Below are positions 47,533 through 57,959 of a stretch of 64,000 nt of DNA, piece after piece (the first letter of the stretch is position 1; every line of letters starts with the position of its first letter). The translations under genes were made by a program, and so were the position numbers. This DNA is from Multifurca ochricompacta. Its lineage: Eukaryota; Basidiomycota; Agaricomycetes; Russulales; Russulaceae. The stretch covers positions 930,001-994,000 of the forward strand of contig WTXG01000001.1 in the NCBI GenBank assembly GCA_022496185.1, written 5' to 3'. The notes below the pieces were generated by a model that was given only the letters and a program-made list of their open reading frames with translations, did no database searches and was not told the DNA's origin.

Positions 47533-48621
47533 ATGGTTGTCACTACCACTACCCCATCCTTTCCAGGCGCATGGCCTGACTTGAGTTGTCCCGACGTTTC
47601 TTCTCTATTACTACTACAACCACCACCACCACCATCGCCGTCACCATCGCCGTCACCATCACTGTCACCATCATCGTCACCACCACCACCACCAGATGAC
47701 ATCTCTCCATTTCCATCTCCAAGGCAATCTCCAAGGCCATCTCCAAGTTCTTCTCCTTCTCCATCTCCAAAGCCACTCCCAGAATTACCTTCTCTTTCCT
47801 CCTCATTTTCAACCACAAATTCGAGTGTCACAGACACTTCATTAGTTCTCCCGGAACCATCTTGTTCTCCATTCGAAGCACAGCCTGCCTGTACCCCTTT
47901 GTCCACCCATTCTCCTGTCCTCTTGAACTTTCGTGAACCCCACTCACCAGATTCAGCTCTTTTCTCTCCTGCAGACGATTTGATATCCTTTCCATCTCCA
48001 GCTTCATCCCGGCTTCAGCTTTCTCTTTCAAATAACTGTTCGAGAGCCCGAAGCGCCGAAAGCGTAGCCACATATCTTCCTTCACCAAGTAGCCCACTCA
48101 CTCTCAATGACGAACGTGAGGTACAACAGGACGAGGACAACCGTCCCAACTTGTCGGGAGAAGAAAGGAGCCCTCCATGTTCGCGAAGTGAGACCGTGGG
48201 ACAGGCATCTCATAGCACCCAAATAGCACCCATCGGTAAACATACGTTCATGAACAAGGTCAAACGGTTTGGTGGGCGTGTAAGAAAGTTATTCAAAGCC
48301 AGAGTCGTCGAAACCAAGCCGCAGCGCAACAGCGTTTCTTCTCTCGTGTCTCCTTGCAAGTCGTCACGTCCCGTTAGCGTGCGACTTCCTACACCCGTAC
48401 CCGTACCGGAAAATGCAACGAGCCGTCAAGATTCCGAACATAGTCATTACCTATCTCATCGCATTTCCTTGGAGTCTCTGCTCCCATCTCGCCTCGCACG
48501 CGAATCCGTTGATAACAGTTCGCGTACAACGACAGGGGACCGATTATCGACAATAATATCCGTTCATGAGGAGGAATGGCTGAGCCCCAGGGAAACACGT
48601 TTACCAGATGCCATACGTTAA
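47533..48621 (+). CDS. Ser/Pro-rich protein of unknown function
   Basis: A single-exon frame of 362 residues from MVVTTTTPSFPGAW; an in-frame ATG at 47473 would add 20 basic residues. Residues about 35-100 are almost only Pro and Ser, with poly-Pro runs and SPSPSPS repeats. The one block that looks folded or conserved is HTFMNKVKRFGGRVRKLFKA, a basic amphipathic segment of the kind that binds membranes or is found near phosphorylation sites in fungal regulators. The rest (SRTTTGDRLSTIISVHEEEW) is polar. No domain is recognised. It begins only 80 bp after the AAT1 stop, so the AAT1 3' UTR probably overlaps its promoter. Confidence 0.65.
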   Translation: MVVTTTTPSFPGAWPDLSCPDVSSLLLLQPPPPPSPSPSPSPSLSPSSSPPPPPDDISPFPSPRQSPRPSPSSSPSPSPKPLPELPSLSSSFSTTNSSVTDTSLVLPEPSCSPFEAQPACTPLSTHSPVLLNFREPHSPDSALFSPADDLISFPSPASSRLQLSLSNNCSRARSAESVATYLPSPSSPLTLNDEREVQQDEDNRPNLSGEERSPPCSRSETVGQASHSTQIAPIGKHTFMNKVKRFGGRVRKLFKARVVETKPQRNSVSSLVSPCKSSRPVSVRLPTPVPVPENATSRQDSEHSHYLSHRISLESLLPSRLARESVDNSSRTTTGDRLSTIISVHEEEWLSPRETRLPDAIR

Positions 48622-48639
48622 TCGTTGAACAGGGATGAG

Positions 48640-48705
48640 CACGAACAAGAGCACGAGCACGAGCAGGAAGAGAGGAGACTAGGTTCGGGTTCGGGTTCGG
48701 GTTCG
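48640..48705 (+). repeat. GAGCAC and TTCGGG short tandem repeats
   Basis: Four GAGCAC/GAGCAG units are followed by four TTCGGG units. They lie between the 3' ends of the Ser/Pro-rich gene and ELP5. The TTCGGG units differ from the telomere repeat TTAGGG. Confidence 0.75.
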
Positions 48706-48787
48706 AATGATCGCTTGATCGCTTGAGAGACTATATACATGGAAGGATGAATGAATATGGATATAGATAATCCATAGAAGAAATTAA

Positions 48788-50010
48788 TTAAATGTTCAAA
48801 TCTTCATCCGGATCGTCGTCATCGATGTCATCTGCCGAATCGGGTTCATACATGATTGCACCCGAACCTGAACTTGAACCTGAACGTGATAAGATATCTA
48901 TCGTCTAGTTGGAGGGAGGAGAAATGACATACCTTTATGAGCGTAAGGTAGAGGAACTTTGGCACGAGAAATCCATTGTTCGGGTGTGAGATTTAAGTTG
49001 AAGGTGTTGAAGGTGAAAGATGATGATGATGATGATGATAACTATTACAATTAATTAATTAGTCGAACCGAAACCGAACTAATAGCTCACCTTCTGTAAT
49101 AAGAAAGGTTTTAAGATGTCCAATTGTGATAATGAACAAGGCAGATCTCGATTCCAAGCTTCCAAGAATTTATCTATTTTTATTGTTTTTCGGTTTAAAG
49201 TTCGGTTGACGATTTCAAGTACGATCGACTCATCCTCGGTTGGACCTTGACCTCCTGAGCCTAACAATATCCCTTCAACTTCCCACCTCCGACCTGTGAG
49301 CGGTGTAAAAACACGCCAGAATAGATCAGGTGCGCTTGCAGGTGGTGGTGGGATCAGTTGGGTGGTCGCAAGATGTTGGAGGAGCCCAGGAGGATGTGCG
49401 ATAATGTGCACAAGGTTAGGAGAGAGTCGTGGCGTGAGGATAAGGTCACAAAGCGGTGATGTCCCCGAAAAATGAACAACGAGACCAGAGGGTTCTGATA
49501 CCAAAAGACAGTGTGTAGGGACGTGCAGAATCATGATGATAAGGCTTACTAGGACGAGCTGATAGATGAGAGAGGAGAGAAGCGATAACGCCGTATGCTT
49601 TAGACGGTGACTCAAGGTCAGCGCATAGCACGTCTCCCGAGTCAATGACGACCGTCAATGGTCCATCAGGAACTAAACAAATAGAAATGCGAAGCGATCC
49701 TAATGAGCGTAGGACGAGTATTACCTTGCTTAACCGTCTTCAAAATAAATTTGTCGTCGTTGTCGAATGTGTCGGTGTATCCGGGTACTTGAGCCGTCAA
49801 ATCGATAATAATAATCTGCACTCCTTCTCCTTGTTCCTGTACCAAACTCGACGGAGGGTAGAGAAAGCTGAAGAGTAAAAGGTTGCTCTTTGCGCTCCTC
49901 ACAAATGCTCGCAACACAGGCAAATTGGATTGCACAAGGGAAGACTCGAGTACGACAAAGGTTGTTGTCGAGCCCAAGCCAGAGATGGTAGTAGTAATTA
50001 ACTGAGACAT
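48788..50010 (-). CDS. ELP5: Elongator complex subunit 5
   Basis: RecA-like subunit of the Elp4-Elp5-Elp6 ring of Elongator, needed for wobble-uridine modification of tRNA. Start at 50010 (MSQLITTTISGLGSTTTFVV). The RecA-like core shows LESSLVQSNLPVLRAFVRSA, LLLFSFLYPPSSLV, IIIIDLTAQVPGYTDTF and LTVVIDSGDVLCADL. Later VVHFSGTSPLCDLILTPRLS, then FWRVFTPLTGRRWEVEGIL, VLEIVNRTLNRKTIKIDKFL and EAWNRDLPCSLSQLDILKPF. The last exons give FNTFNLNLTPEQWISRAKVP and an acidic tail DDIDDDDPDEDLNI, typical Elp5 ends. A GAT repeat lies in the penultimate intron. The next gene's stop is only 52 bp upstream. Confidence 0.88.
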
Positions 50011-50062
50011 TTTTCCGTCGCGTCCTCACTCACTCTCACTCCTCCTCTACATTAAATACCCA

Positions 50063-50984
50063 TCATGATCTCTCTTTCTCTTTCTCTGCCACCCACTGCT
50101 CTCTCTTTAATTTATACCAGCAAACTTCCCAGCCCAGAATTCCGACAGTCTCCACTCGATCTCCCTTGCAAAATTTGTTCCTTCGGATGGATTCAAGGAT
50201 CGCTGGACGCAATGGAGATGCCAATATGCGGATTGAGTTGACTGACTTGTCTGCCGTGAACGTCGAATTAACGGCCACTTGCAGCAGGTCATCTTCTATG
50301 TTCACACGCCTGTACGCCTCCTCCCCAAAGAAATGTCGGATTGTAGCAACCGACGACGTGCCCTTCTGCTTGAACTCCGTCCTCAATCGTCCCTCTGATG
50401 TCGGTTTTGCCACCGGTTCGTCATTCGTCGCATCCATAGATGCGTCAATAGCGATGAGTCCAATAATTTTATCCCCATACTCGAGGAGCCAAAATCCCGA
50501 GGCTGGCGAAAGCGCGTAATAAGCTTGGATGTCCAGGAGGTCGATCCGTCTCAGTACGTTTTCGACACTATTTTCTATGAACGGTCTATTTTTCCTACAT
50601 CAGGAGGAACTCAGCGGGAGGTTTCAAGGATAAGGACGAAAGGTCAAATATACCAATCAATGTAGAACATGACAGGTACAGCCGGGGCGAAAAAAGCTGG
50701 CAACACCTGTAACCAGCTCCAGATCCCATAGGAAGAATTCGGCCACCAATCCATGTAGTGAGCAAACATGGAAGAAATACCAATCCATACGGCCAGAGTC
50801 AATGGATGAAAATAGGCTGGCAATGAAACGTCAGACTGACCGCGCGACTGTGTTTTAGCCGTGCATTACCGCGGTTGTTCGCATACGCGAGAGACTCCAT
50901 TTGTGCTTGTCCGACCATAAAGCGCACTTGCTTCTCATCTTGCGCAGAATAGGCGCGTATTCGCGCCCGAGTTGATTCTGGCAT
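50063..50984 (-). CDS. GNAT acetyltransferase-like protein with membrane hairpin
   Basis: Start at 50984 (MPESTRARIRAYSAQDEKQV). The first strand and helix of a GNAT fold are followed by two hydrophobic stretches, FHPLTLAVWIGISSMFAHYM and IWSWLQVLPAFFAPAVPVMF, then the fold resumes with ASGFWLLEYGDKIIGLIAID, RHFFGEEAYRRVNIEDDLLQ and RILASPLRPAILESIRRNKF. This order (GNAT core split by a membrane hairpin) is that of NAT8-like acetyltransferases. The canonical acetyl-CoA loop (QxxGxG/A) is not obvious, so catalysis is unproven. Four exons join in frame. It shares a 157-bp promoter with the hydrolase gene. Confidence 0.72.
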
Positions 50985-51141
50985 GATGAACTCAAGTTGA
51001 ACACTGAAAGAAACTGGAAGTTTGGAAGTGAAACTGATGTTGTTTGGTGGTGGTGGTGGTGGCGGTGGGGCCAACGAACCCACCCACGTTCGTAGATTAG
51101 ATTAGATTTAGATTCATCTTCTGTTCTCAACAGCAACGACC
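50985..51141. promoter_or_regulatory. Compact divergent promoter, GNAT-like / dienelactone hydrolase
   Basis: A 157-bp gap. It contains a GGT repeat (51048-51066, opposite-strand ACC) and a GATTA repeat (51093-51112). No factor site is named. Confidence 0.45.
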
Positions 51142-52849
51142 ATGTTAATCACCAAAGATTTTCACGATGTACCCACAAAACATCAAAGGTCGATTCGTAT
51201 TTTTATCATTTCTCCCAAAATTCCTGGTTATCCTCAAGCCAAGTTTCCAGGTATGCAATCCCTCTTTTCACCATCTCTCATCAGGCCAGTTCATCTTCAT
51301 GCCTCTAGGCGTCGTTGTCTTCAGGTCAGGCGCCAAGGGTCCTTCAAATATCCCTCCTCTCCAACCCCCCTTTTCTTTTCTTTAACAATCCGATTATAGT
51401 GAAATATACCAAGTGACTGGACCTGTCGAGCGATTCGCTGGGCAGATTGCTAGTCAAGGTTACGTAGTGGGTAAGAATGTCATCACTTCAATGCCGCCTT
51501 TAATCACCTACCAGCTACTGTGTAGCTTGCCCGTCATCCTTCCATGAATTTGAGGGACCCGAGGCGATTCCATACGATGTAGAAGGTAAGTCCGTAACAT
51601 TCATTACCACACTGATGAGTTTCCTTATTTTCTTTTTTTTTTCAGGAACTGATAGGGGCAACAGATACAAGGTAACCCATTGCCGTTTGCCGAAATTTGT
51701 TGAAATCTCATCCTCTCTGCAGGTTGAGAAAGAGGTATCTGCGTATGACGAGGTTAAAATGTCGTAATTTGCACCGAGTTTCAACTAATGAGGCATACCT
51801 TTCTTTGCTAGGACGCTAGTTTGGCGGTTGACTTGCTCACATCGTGCCTAACTGTAACGGCAGAATTGCTAGTAAGCAATCCCCTAAGCAATTCCGGGAG
51901 TAATCCGAATTGATGTAATGTGCCATCAGCGACAGGCATGTGTCTTGGTGGCCATTTGGTCAGCGGCCTTTCCTGCTTTCTCATCTTCATACCTGATTCG
52001 AGAGGTGTTCTTCATATACCGCATTCTGCGCCTCACAAAAGGCTTTCCGAGTGAGTCCAGCTTTCGCTTTCGACAGTCTCTTTCAGTTCACAGTTCAGAA
52101 TGTCTAGGCTGCGTTTGATCCACGTGTACTGTCCACTGTGTGTTTTTTTGCCACCGATATCCACAGCGCCACACTTGGTAAGGGCGGCGATGACTCGCTA
52201 AAAAGGGTGCAGGCCGGGGAGCTCACCGCAAAAGGGGAGCTTGTGGTACGCCCAAATTTGTCTCTGTGATATTAACCGCAAGAGCCGTTAATGAAGATTA
52301 ATATTCTATAGATGATATTTGGGAAGCAGGTGAACTGTCCCATTTCTTTAGTTGTGCATACGATAGGTGGTTCGAGCATCTTTCACAGGATACCCACGTT
52401 CCGCGTGCTGGGAGAGACCTCATCCGCAAGACGCTCGAAGATGCCAGTGTTCCCGTCTCTGTCCGTCCTTTCCCTCCCTGTCACACTTCCTACTGCTGAG
52501 GACTTTTCAGTTCCTTGAAGTGCAAGCGCAGCATGCTTTCATTCGTGACGAAAGTTCCAAGGGCAGGTGGGATGCGGCCTTGACGCGCTCACTTTTCACG
52601 TTCATGGTGGAAGTATTCGAGCGAACGGTAGGGAGAGATCTTGGACCCAAGGTTGAAGGTGAACAAGGACTTGAGCATGTTTGTTAGGTTTAAGTTCTTA
52701 AGTCTGCTGTCGTGAGCACTCCACTCGCGCAGGAATACAACGACGACATTATCATTCCTTCAGTTCGAATATCAGATCAACACCGCAAGCTATGGATACA
52801 CGACGACCTCAAGCCCATCGACATGACCCAGCGTCGTAAATCGTCGTAA
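51142..52849 (+). CDS. Dienelactone hydrolase-family protein with 9-nt microexon
   Basis: Alpha/beta hydrolase of the dienelactone hydrolase family. Start at 51142 (MLITKDFHDVPTK), then VVVFSEIYQVTGPVERFAGQ and IASQGYVVACPSSFHEFEGP. The nucleophile Cys is in TGMCLGGHL. To read the canonical CLGGHLAFRAAFDPRVLS the gene needs a 9-nt exon at 52042-52050 (Ala-Phe-Arg) between two introns. DTHVPRAGRDLIRKTLEDA with the catalytic Asp and VQAQHAFIRDE with the catalytic His follow. A T is missing beside 51845. After GEQGLEH a 54-nt intron can join EYNDDIIIPSVRISDQHRKL and stop at 52849; if it is kept, translation stops at 52687. Confidence 0.88.
52042..52050 (+). other. 9-nt microexon (Ala-Phe-Arg)
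   Basis: GCTTTCCGA is preceded by ACAAAAG and followed by the strong donor GTGAGT. The flanking introns are 51959-52041 (83 nt) and 52051-52107 (57 nt). Without it the protein loses three conserved residues but stays in frame. Confidence 0.75.
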
Positions 52850-52976
52850 TCGTGCATACAGAATTGTCATGACTGCAGAACAATGATGCGTGGTATGCCT
52901 GGGGCCGAATAGAAGAGAGAGGAAAAAGATGCGTAAAGAGAAAAGAAGGTAGAAAGGGTGTGGTGTACATCTACAT

Positions 52977-54740
52977 TTACTTCTTCTTGGCAGCCTTCTC
53001 CGCAGACTTCGTAACTATATAGGCGTGTGTTAGTTTTCATAAGAAATGGTGCACTACCTAGACTCACCCTTGCCACCACCCTTCTCAGTTTTCTCCACGG
53101 ACTTAATGACACCAACAGCGACAGTTTGCCTCATGTCACGGACCGCGAAACGACCGAGAGGTGGATACTCAGAGTAGGACTCTACACACATTGGCTTGCT
53201 GGGCACAAGCTTGACAATGCACGCATCACCAGACTTGACAAACTTGGGTGACTGCTCGATAGCCTTGCCCGTTCGGCGATCGATCTTCTCAAGTAGTTCG
53301 GCGAATTTACAAGCAATGTGGGCCGTGTGGCAGTCAAGAACTGGAGCGTAGCCAGCACCAATCTGACCAGGGTGGTTTAGGACGATGACCTGGGCATTGA
53401 ATGATGCAGCCTCCTTAGCGGGATCGTTCTTAGAGTCAGAGGCAACGTTGCCGCGACGGATATCCTTGACGGATACGTTCCTGAAAGATACTCAGAGGGA
53501 AATTCGAACCATCCAGCAGACAACAAAGACTTACTTTACGTTGAAGCCAACATTGTCGCCAGGAGAGCCTTGCTCAAGCTGCTCGTGGTGCATTTCGACG
53601 GACTTGACTTCAGTGGTGACATTCGAAGGAGCGAATGCGACAACCATTCCAGCCTTAATGATACCGGTCTCGACACGACCGACGGGAACAGTACCGATAC
53701 CACCGATTTTGTAGACATCTTGAAGAGGAAGGCGGAGTGGCTTATCAGAAGGTCGTACTGGAGGCTCGATGGCATCGATGGCATCAAGGAGGGTCTTTCC
53801 CTTGACGACACCGGCTTTGGTCTCCTTGGTCCAACCTTTGTACCATGGCATACTGTAATAACGATGGACATGCCGTTCTACGGTCAATGTCAGCATTCTA
53901 CTTACTTGGCAGATTCCTCCAGCATGTTGTCACCGTGCCAGCCGGAGATGGGCACGAATGCGACGGACTTCGGGTTGTAGCCGACCTTTTTGATGAAAGT
54001 GGAAGTTTCCTTCACGATTTCATTAAAGCGATCCTCGCTCCACTATGACAAACGTTAGCACGAGGAAACATGTCAAGTTTGAAACATACCTTCGTAGTGT
54101 CCATTTTGTTGACGGCAACAATCAACTGGCGGACACCGAGAGTGAAGGCCAAGAGGGCGTGCTCGCGGGTCTGGCCATCCTTGGAAATTCCAGCCTCGAA
54201 TTCACCAGTACCGCTAGCGATGATAAGAATGGCACAGTCGGCCTGGGAGGTACCAGTAATCATGTTCTTGATGAAATCACGGTGACCAGGGGCGTCAATG
54301 ACCTAAGATCACATCACAGATCAGTGATCTAATCAAGATAAAGGGTATCCCCGATTGCACTTACTGTGACCATGAACTTGGGGGTCTCGAACTTCCAGAG
54401 GGCGATATCGATGGTGATGCCACGCTCACGCTCAGCCTTCAGCTTGTCAAGCACCCAAGCTAAGATATATAGAACGTCAATGGAACGTCGTGCATCAGAC
54501 ATAAGTCTTCGACTAACCGTACTTGAACGAGCCCTTGCCAAGCTCAGCAGCCTCCTTCTCGAATTTCTCGATGGTACGCTTATCAATACCACCACACTTG
54601 TAGATCAAGTGCCCTGTGGTTGTGGACTTGCCGGAATCGACATGACCGATAACTAAGCGGGAAATCAGTAGTTGCTGGCGGTTGTCAGTGAATTAAACTG
54701 ACGCACCGACGACGTTAACATGAGTTTTTTCCTTGCCCAT
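52977..54740 (-). CDS. TEF1: Translation elongation factor 1-alpha
   Basis: GTPase that brings aminoacyl-tRNA to cytosolic ribosomes. Start at 54740 ([20 protein letters not shown]), then [20 protein letters not shown]. GTPase motifs: [20 protein letters not shown] and the switch [19 protein letters not shown]. Domain 2 shows [20 protein letters not shown], and domain 3 shows [20 protein letters not shown] and [20 protein letters not shown]. The Lys-rich end EKAAKKK is usual. About seven short introns. No breaks were seen, which fits a highly conserved, well-covered gene. Confidence 0.97.
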
Positions 54741-55354
54741 TTTTTAAACTGAACGAACGCATTAGTAACCTTGGCAGTTGTCGCGTAGGTATCGAGACGC
54801 TCAAGAGAAAGATCTTCATCTTATCGCACTCGGTACAATCCACCAGAGTCATAAAGAACAGGACAGAAACTGGCAGATTCAGAAAATTTTATGGATTGAA
54901 CACTCACTCGAAAACGCGTTAGAACGGCGAAAGAGGGGAGAGAAGGAGATGTAAGAAAGAATGGGGGGGAAAGGCAAACGAATCTGTTCGTGTAAGAGAT
55001 TGGGCGTAGATATATGCGCGGCGCGCGAAATTTTTCCTGATCGATTGGCCAGGATCCGATAAACATTTCCTGACTCCGCGCCTGCCGGAACCGCCGGAGT
55101 CTCGGCAAAAAAAAAAACAAGAACAGCCAGAAACTCAGAAAATAAAAAAAATAATAGATATACAGGCTACCACTGGTATGCGTATGTGCTTAACTATAGC
55201 TATGAAATCCAAGTGAATTACGATAAAAATTTGTACAAGAAGATGGCTGATGCAACAACGATTTGTATTGTTCGCCCAAGGTAGCACGTGCCCTATAAGG
55301 GGTCAAGATGCCTGGTTGTTACCCTAAGGAAACCGTGAGAGTTACCTATCTATA
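54741..55354. promoter_or_regulatory. TEF1 upstream region
   Basis: A 614-bp gap between the TEF1 start and the 3' end of the kinase gene on the same strand. On the TEF1 coding strand it has CT-rich stretches (CTTTCCCCCCCATTC, 54955-54970) of the kind found in strong fungal housekeeping promoters. A 5' UTR intron is possible but not proven. Confidence 0.45.
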
Positions 55355-57272
55355 CTACACATCCTCTATGCCCCACCCTCCTCTTCCCGATAGAAATCGT
55401 GATTCTAGAATCTTGTCGAAAGTTGGTCGCACACTGACTTCAAGCTGCAGGCAAGCACGGACAAGCGCCGCAGCATCCCCTAGAGCCCCACCACCGTCAG
55501 GTTCTTCACCCTCCGCCTCATGCCCATCCAGGCAACGTTCGTCGAGGGCAATGGAAGCGTTTGAGAGGGGTGACGTGAGTCCTTCTTGCGCTTCGGCAGC
55601 AGTTGTGAATGGGCATTCCCCAACAAGCATCACATAAGCCACAACACCAAAGGCCCAAACGTCCTGCTCTGGGCCTTGATATCTTTCACCCCGCAGAATC
55701 TCAGGACCGGCATAGTCCAGGCTGCGGTCTACTATGAATGGTCGTTACTTGATTATGGGATTGTACGTACGTTCCACTGAATGTGTCCCAGCCACCCTTC
55801 CTGACAAGGCCGGAACTGCCAAAATCGATCAAGATACACCTGCCGCGAAGCCCAAGGATGACGTTCTCGTCCTTAATGTCTCGATGCACTTTTCCATGAT
55901 GTCAGAATGATCTCACTGAAATGTCACGCAGAGAGTACCTATTCCTTTTGAATGCAGGAAACTCATGGCGTCCGCAATCTGTCCAAGATAGGTACGTACT
56001 GAGCTTGGTGGGAGGCCGTTTGGATAGCTCTCTACCAAGTCAAACAGGTCGGAGGGAGGGATCGGTGAATTTGGTGCTGGTTCGGGTATGGTGGAGGGTA
56101 GTACGAGATAGTAGTAATGATTGTCTTCAAAAAAATCAAGAAGTGGACAAATGTTGGGGTGACCTTTCACCACCTTGCCTTCATTCCATTCGAAGTCATC
56201 CCCACTTTCAGACTGCTGGGAAGACGAATCGGCGACGGCTATTCGGGAGGGATCCCATGGCCGACGTGGAGGCAAGATGTAAGAAGTGTTGGATATTGCA
56301 GACATGACGTATATCTCGATGGGAATTGTCCCATGCTTTGGGTGTTTTTTCCAGCAATCAGCCAGTATTCGGGATTTTATGACTTGTTTGATGACAAGCG
56401 GAGGCTATGCAAGGTCTTATTGGCGCACAGTCAGCAGAGCCTGAAGCACTTACCCCAAGCATTCCGTCCACTTTCATCTCCCTTACCTTCTTCACCAAAC
56501 CATAGGCACCACGACCAATTTCTCCCTGGATGACAAACTCCGATATACTACGCTCAGTAGAGGGCTGAGCGATGATTGGTGACGATGGTGTTGGCGGACG
56601 AGCACTAGGGTCAAGGCTGAGCAAGCTTGCGGTGCTGCCTGACCGGATAAGTTTTTGCGGAGCCACTGGAGGCGGTGACGGGGGTTCGATGGGGGCGATG
56701 GAGAGGCGCCCGGCTATTAAAGATACACGTTGTTGCGATGATCGACGCCGAGGTCGAGGAGAGGAAGGGGAGCGAGTTGGCCGAGGAGGGGCGTTGAAAT
56801 TAGGGAAAAAATACAGTGACGAACTTGATGGTCTAGGAGAGTGGGAGGGAGAGTGGGCTGGTGAGAGTTGGAGGGGATCAGTGGTGAAGCGAGAGGTCTG
56901 CGTCTGTATAGGCAGAGGAATGGATGGCGTGACGATAGTGGCAGGGTATAATGTGTCGGTATTGGTAGAGGTAGAGTTGGCAAATGAGACGGTGTATGCC
57001 GGGGATCTTGGGCGGATGAAACTCTGAGATGAGATGGAAGAGATATCTAGTTTGGCTTCACCCTGGGCGTTAGATGGCTCTTTCTTGTCCTCCTCCTCTG
57101 CAGCCCAATTAAATCCGCGGCCGATAGAGGTGACACCCCAGCTATTTCCAACGCTGACAGCCCGATTGATAGCGAGTTTTGTGGGAGGCGCACCCCAGCT
57201 GTCGTCGTCAAAATTGATATCGACAGCTGCGGGTGCCGTGAGCATAGAATAGCGGGAGGTTGAAAAAGGCAA
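55355..57272 (-). CDS. PAS-kinase-like Ser/Thr protein kinase
   Basis: Kinase of the PASK/Psk group, judging by the kinase domain. Start at 57272 (MPFSTSRYSMLTAPAAVDIN). The first 250 residues are Ser/Pro-rich and disordered; I see no PAS domain. The kinase domain has GEIGRGAYGLVKKVREMKVD (nucleotide loop), PPLVIKQVIKSRILADCWKK (catalytic Lys), GTIPIEIYVMSAISNTSYIL, GHPNICPLLDFFEDNHYYYL, HRDIKDENVILG (catalytic loop), LIDFGSSGLV, and FSGTLDYAGPEILRGERYQG (activation segment). It ends RPTFDKILESRFLSGRGGWG with the stop at 55355. PAS kinases couple nutrient state to glycogen and translation; the absence of PAS suggests a shorter form. Confidence 0.85.
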
Positions 57273-57959
57273 AGGTTGCTCTTCAAGCCCAGGAAAGTAG
57301 CGTTAGATTGGGGGGAGGTGACAAAATCACAGGAACTTGATTTAGTTTTCAAGATGTATGAAGGAGGGTGGTGGGGCTCTCCGAACTGCGAGGGCTGGGC
57401 TAGGGCCAGGTAGGGCCAAGCCAAGATCTCACGGTATTAAGGACTCTCCACACACGTGCCATTTGTTGCCTTGCATGTCAAAAACCTATTTCTATTTCTG
57501 CTGCGCTGCGAATTGAAATAAAGAACAAACAAAAAAAAGCTCTGATTGGGGAGGGTTGTTGAATGAATTAGATAATTTCTTTGACGATTTACCTACCTTC
57601 AAAAAATTCATTGTGCGTGTGCGGGTCAGTGGATCACCCTTATTGATACATGTTTACTTTTACTTTACATTTCCCACCCATTATCTGACTGACTACATTG
57701 ACCGACGAAAAGGACAAACAAAAGACTTCCCCCCGACATCCAGCGAGGTCGTGAGTAGACTTTCTCTCCTCATTGTGCTATCCCAAGATGTCATTACGAG
57801 AACGTTGGGTACTGGCATGCACGACATTAGCATTCAGGTCAGGATGGATGGATGGATAAGATCTCCATTGGATGACAGTGTGCTAGCCACTTGGAGACCC
57901 TGCATTTCTCATCATCCCTAGCATTCCTATCTTCTTACGCATCCATCGCACAGCCCACT
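57273..57959. promoter_or_regulatory. Divergent promoter region, kinase / RPL32
   Basis: A 687-bp gap between start codons. The RPL32 end is rich in CATTCC/CATC motifs. Short frames here have no family features. Confidence 0.45.

Noticed and set aside
47457..47906. Long minus-strand frame with poly-Gly/Asp text opposite the Ser/Pro-rich gene
   Set aside because: It is the mirror of a simple CCA/TCC-rich sequence and has no start context or family features.
48683..48705. TTCGGG repeats as a possible interstitial telomere tract
   Set aside because: The unit differs from TTAGGG and there are only four copies.
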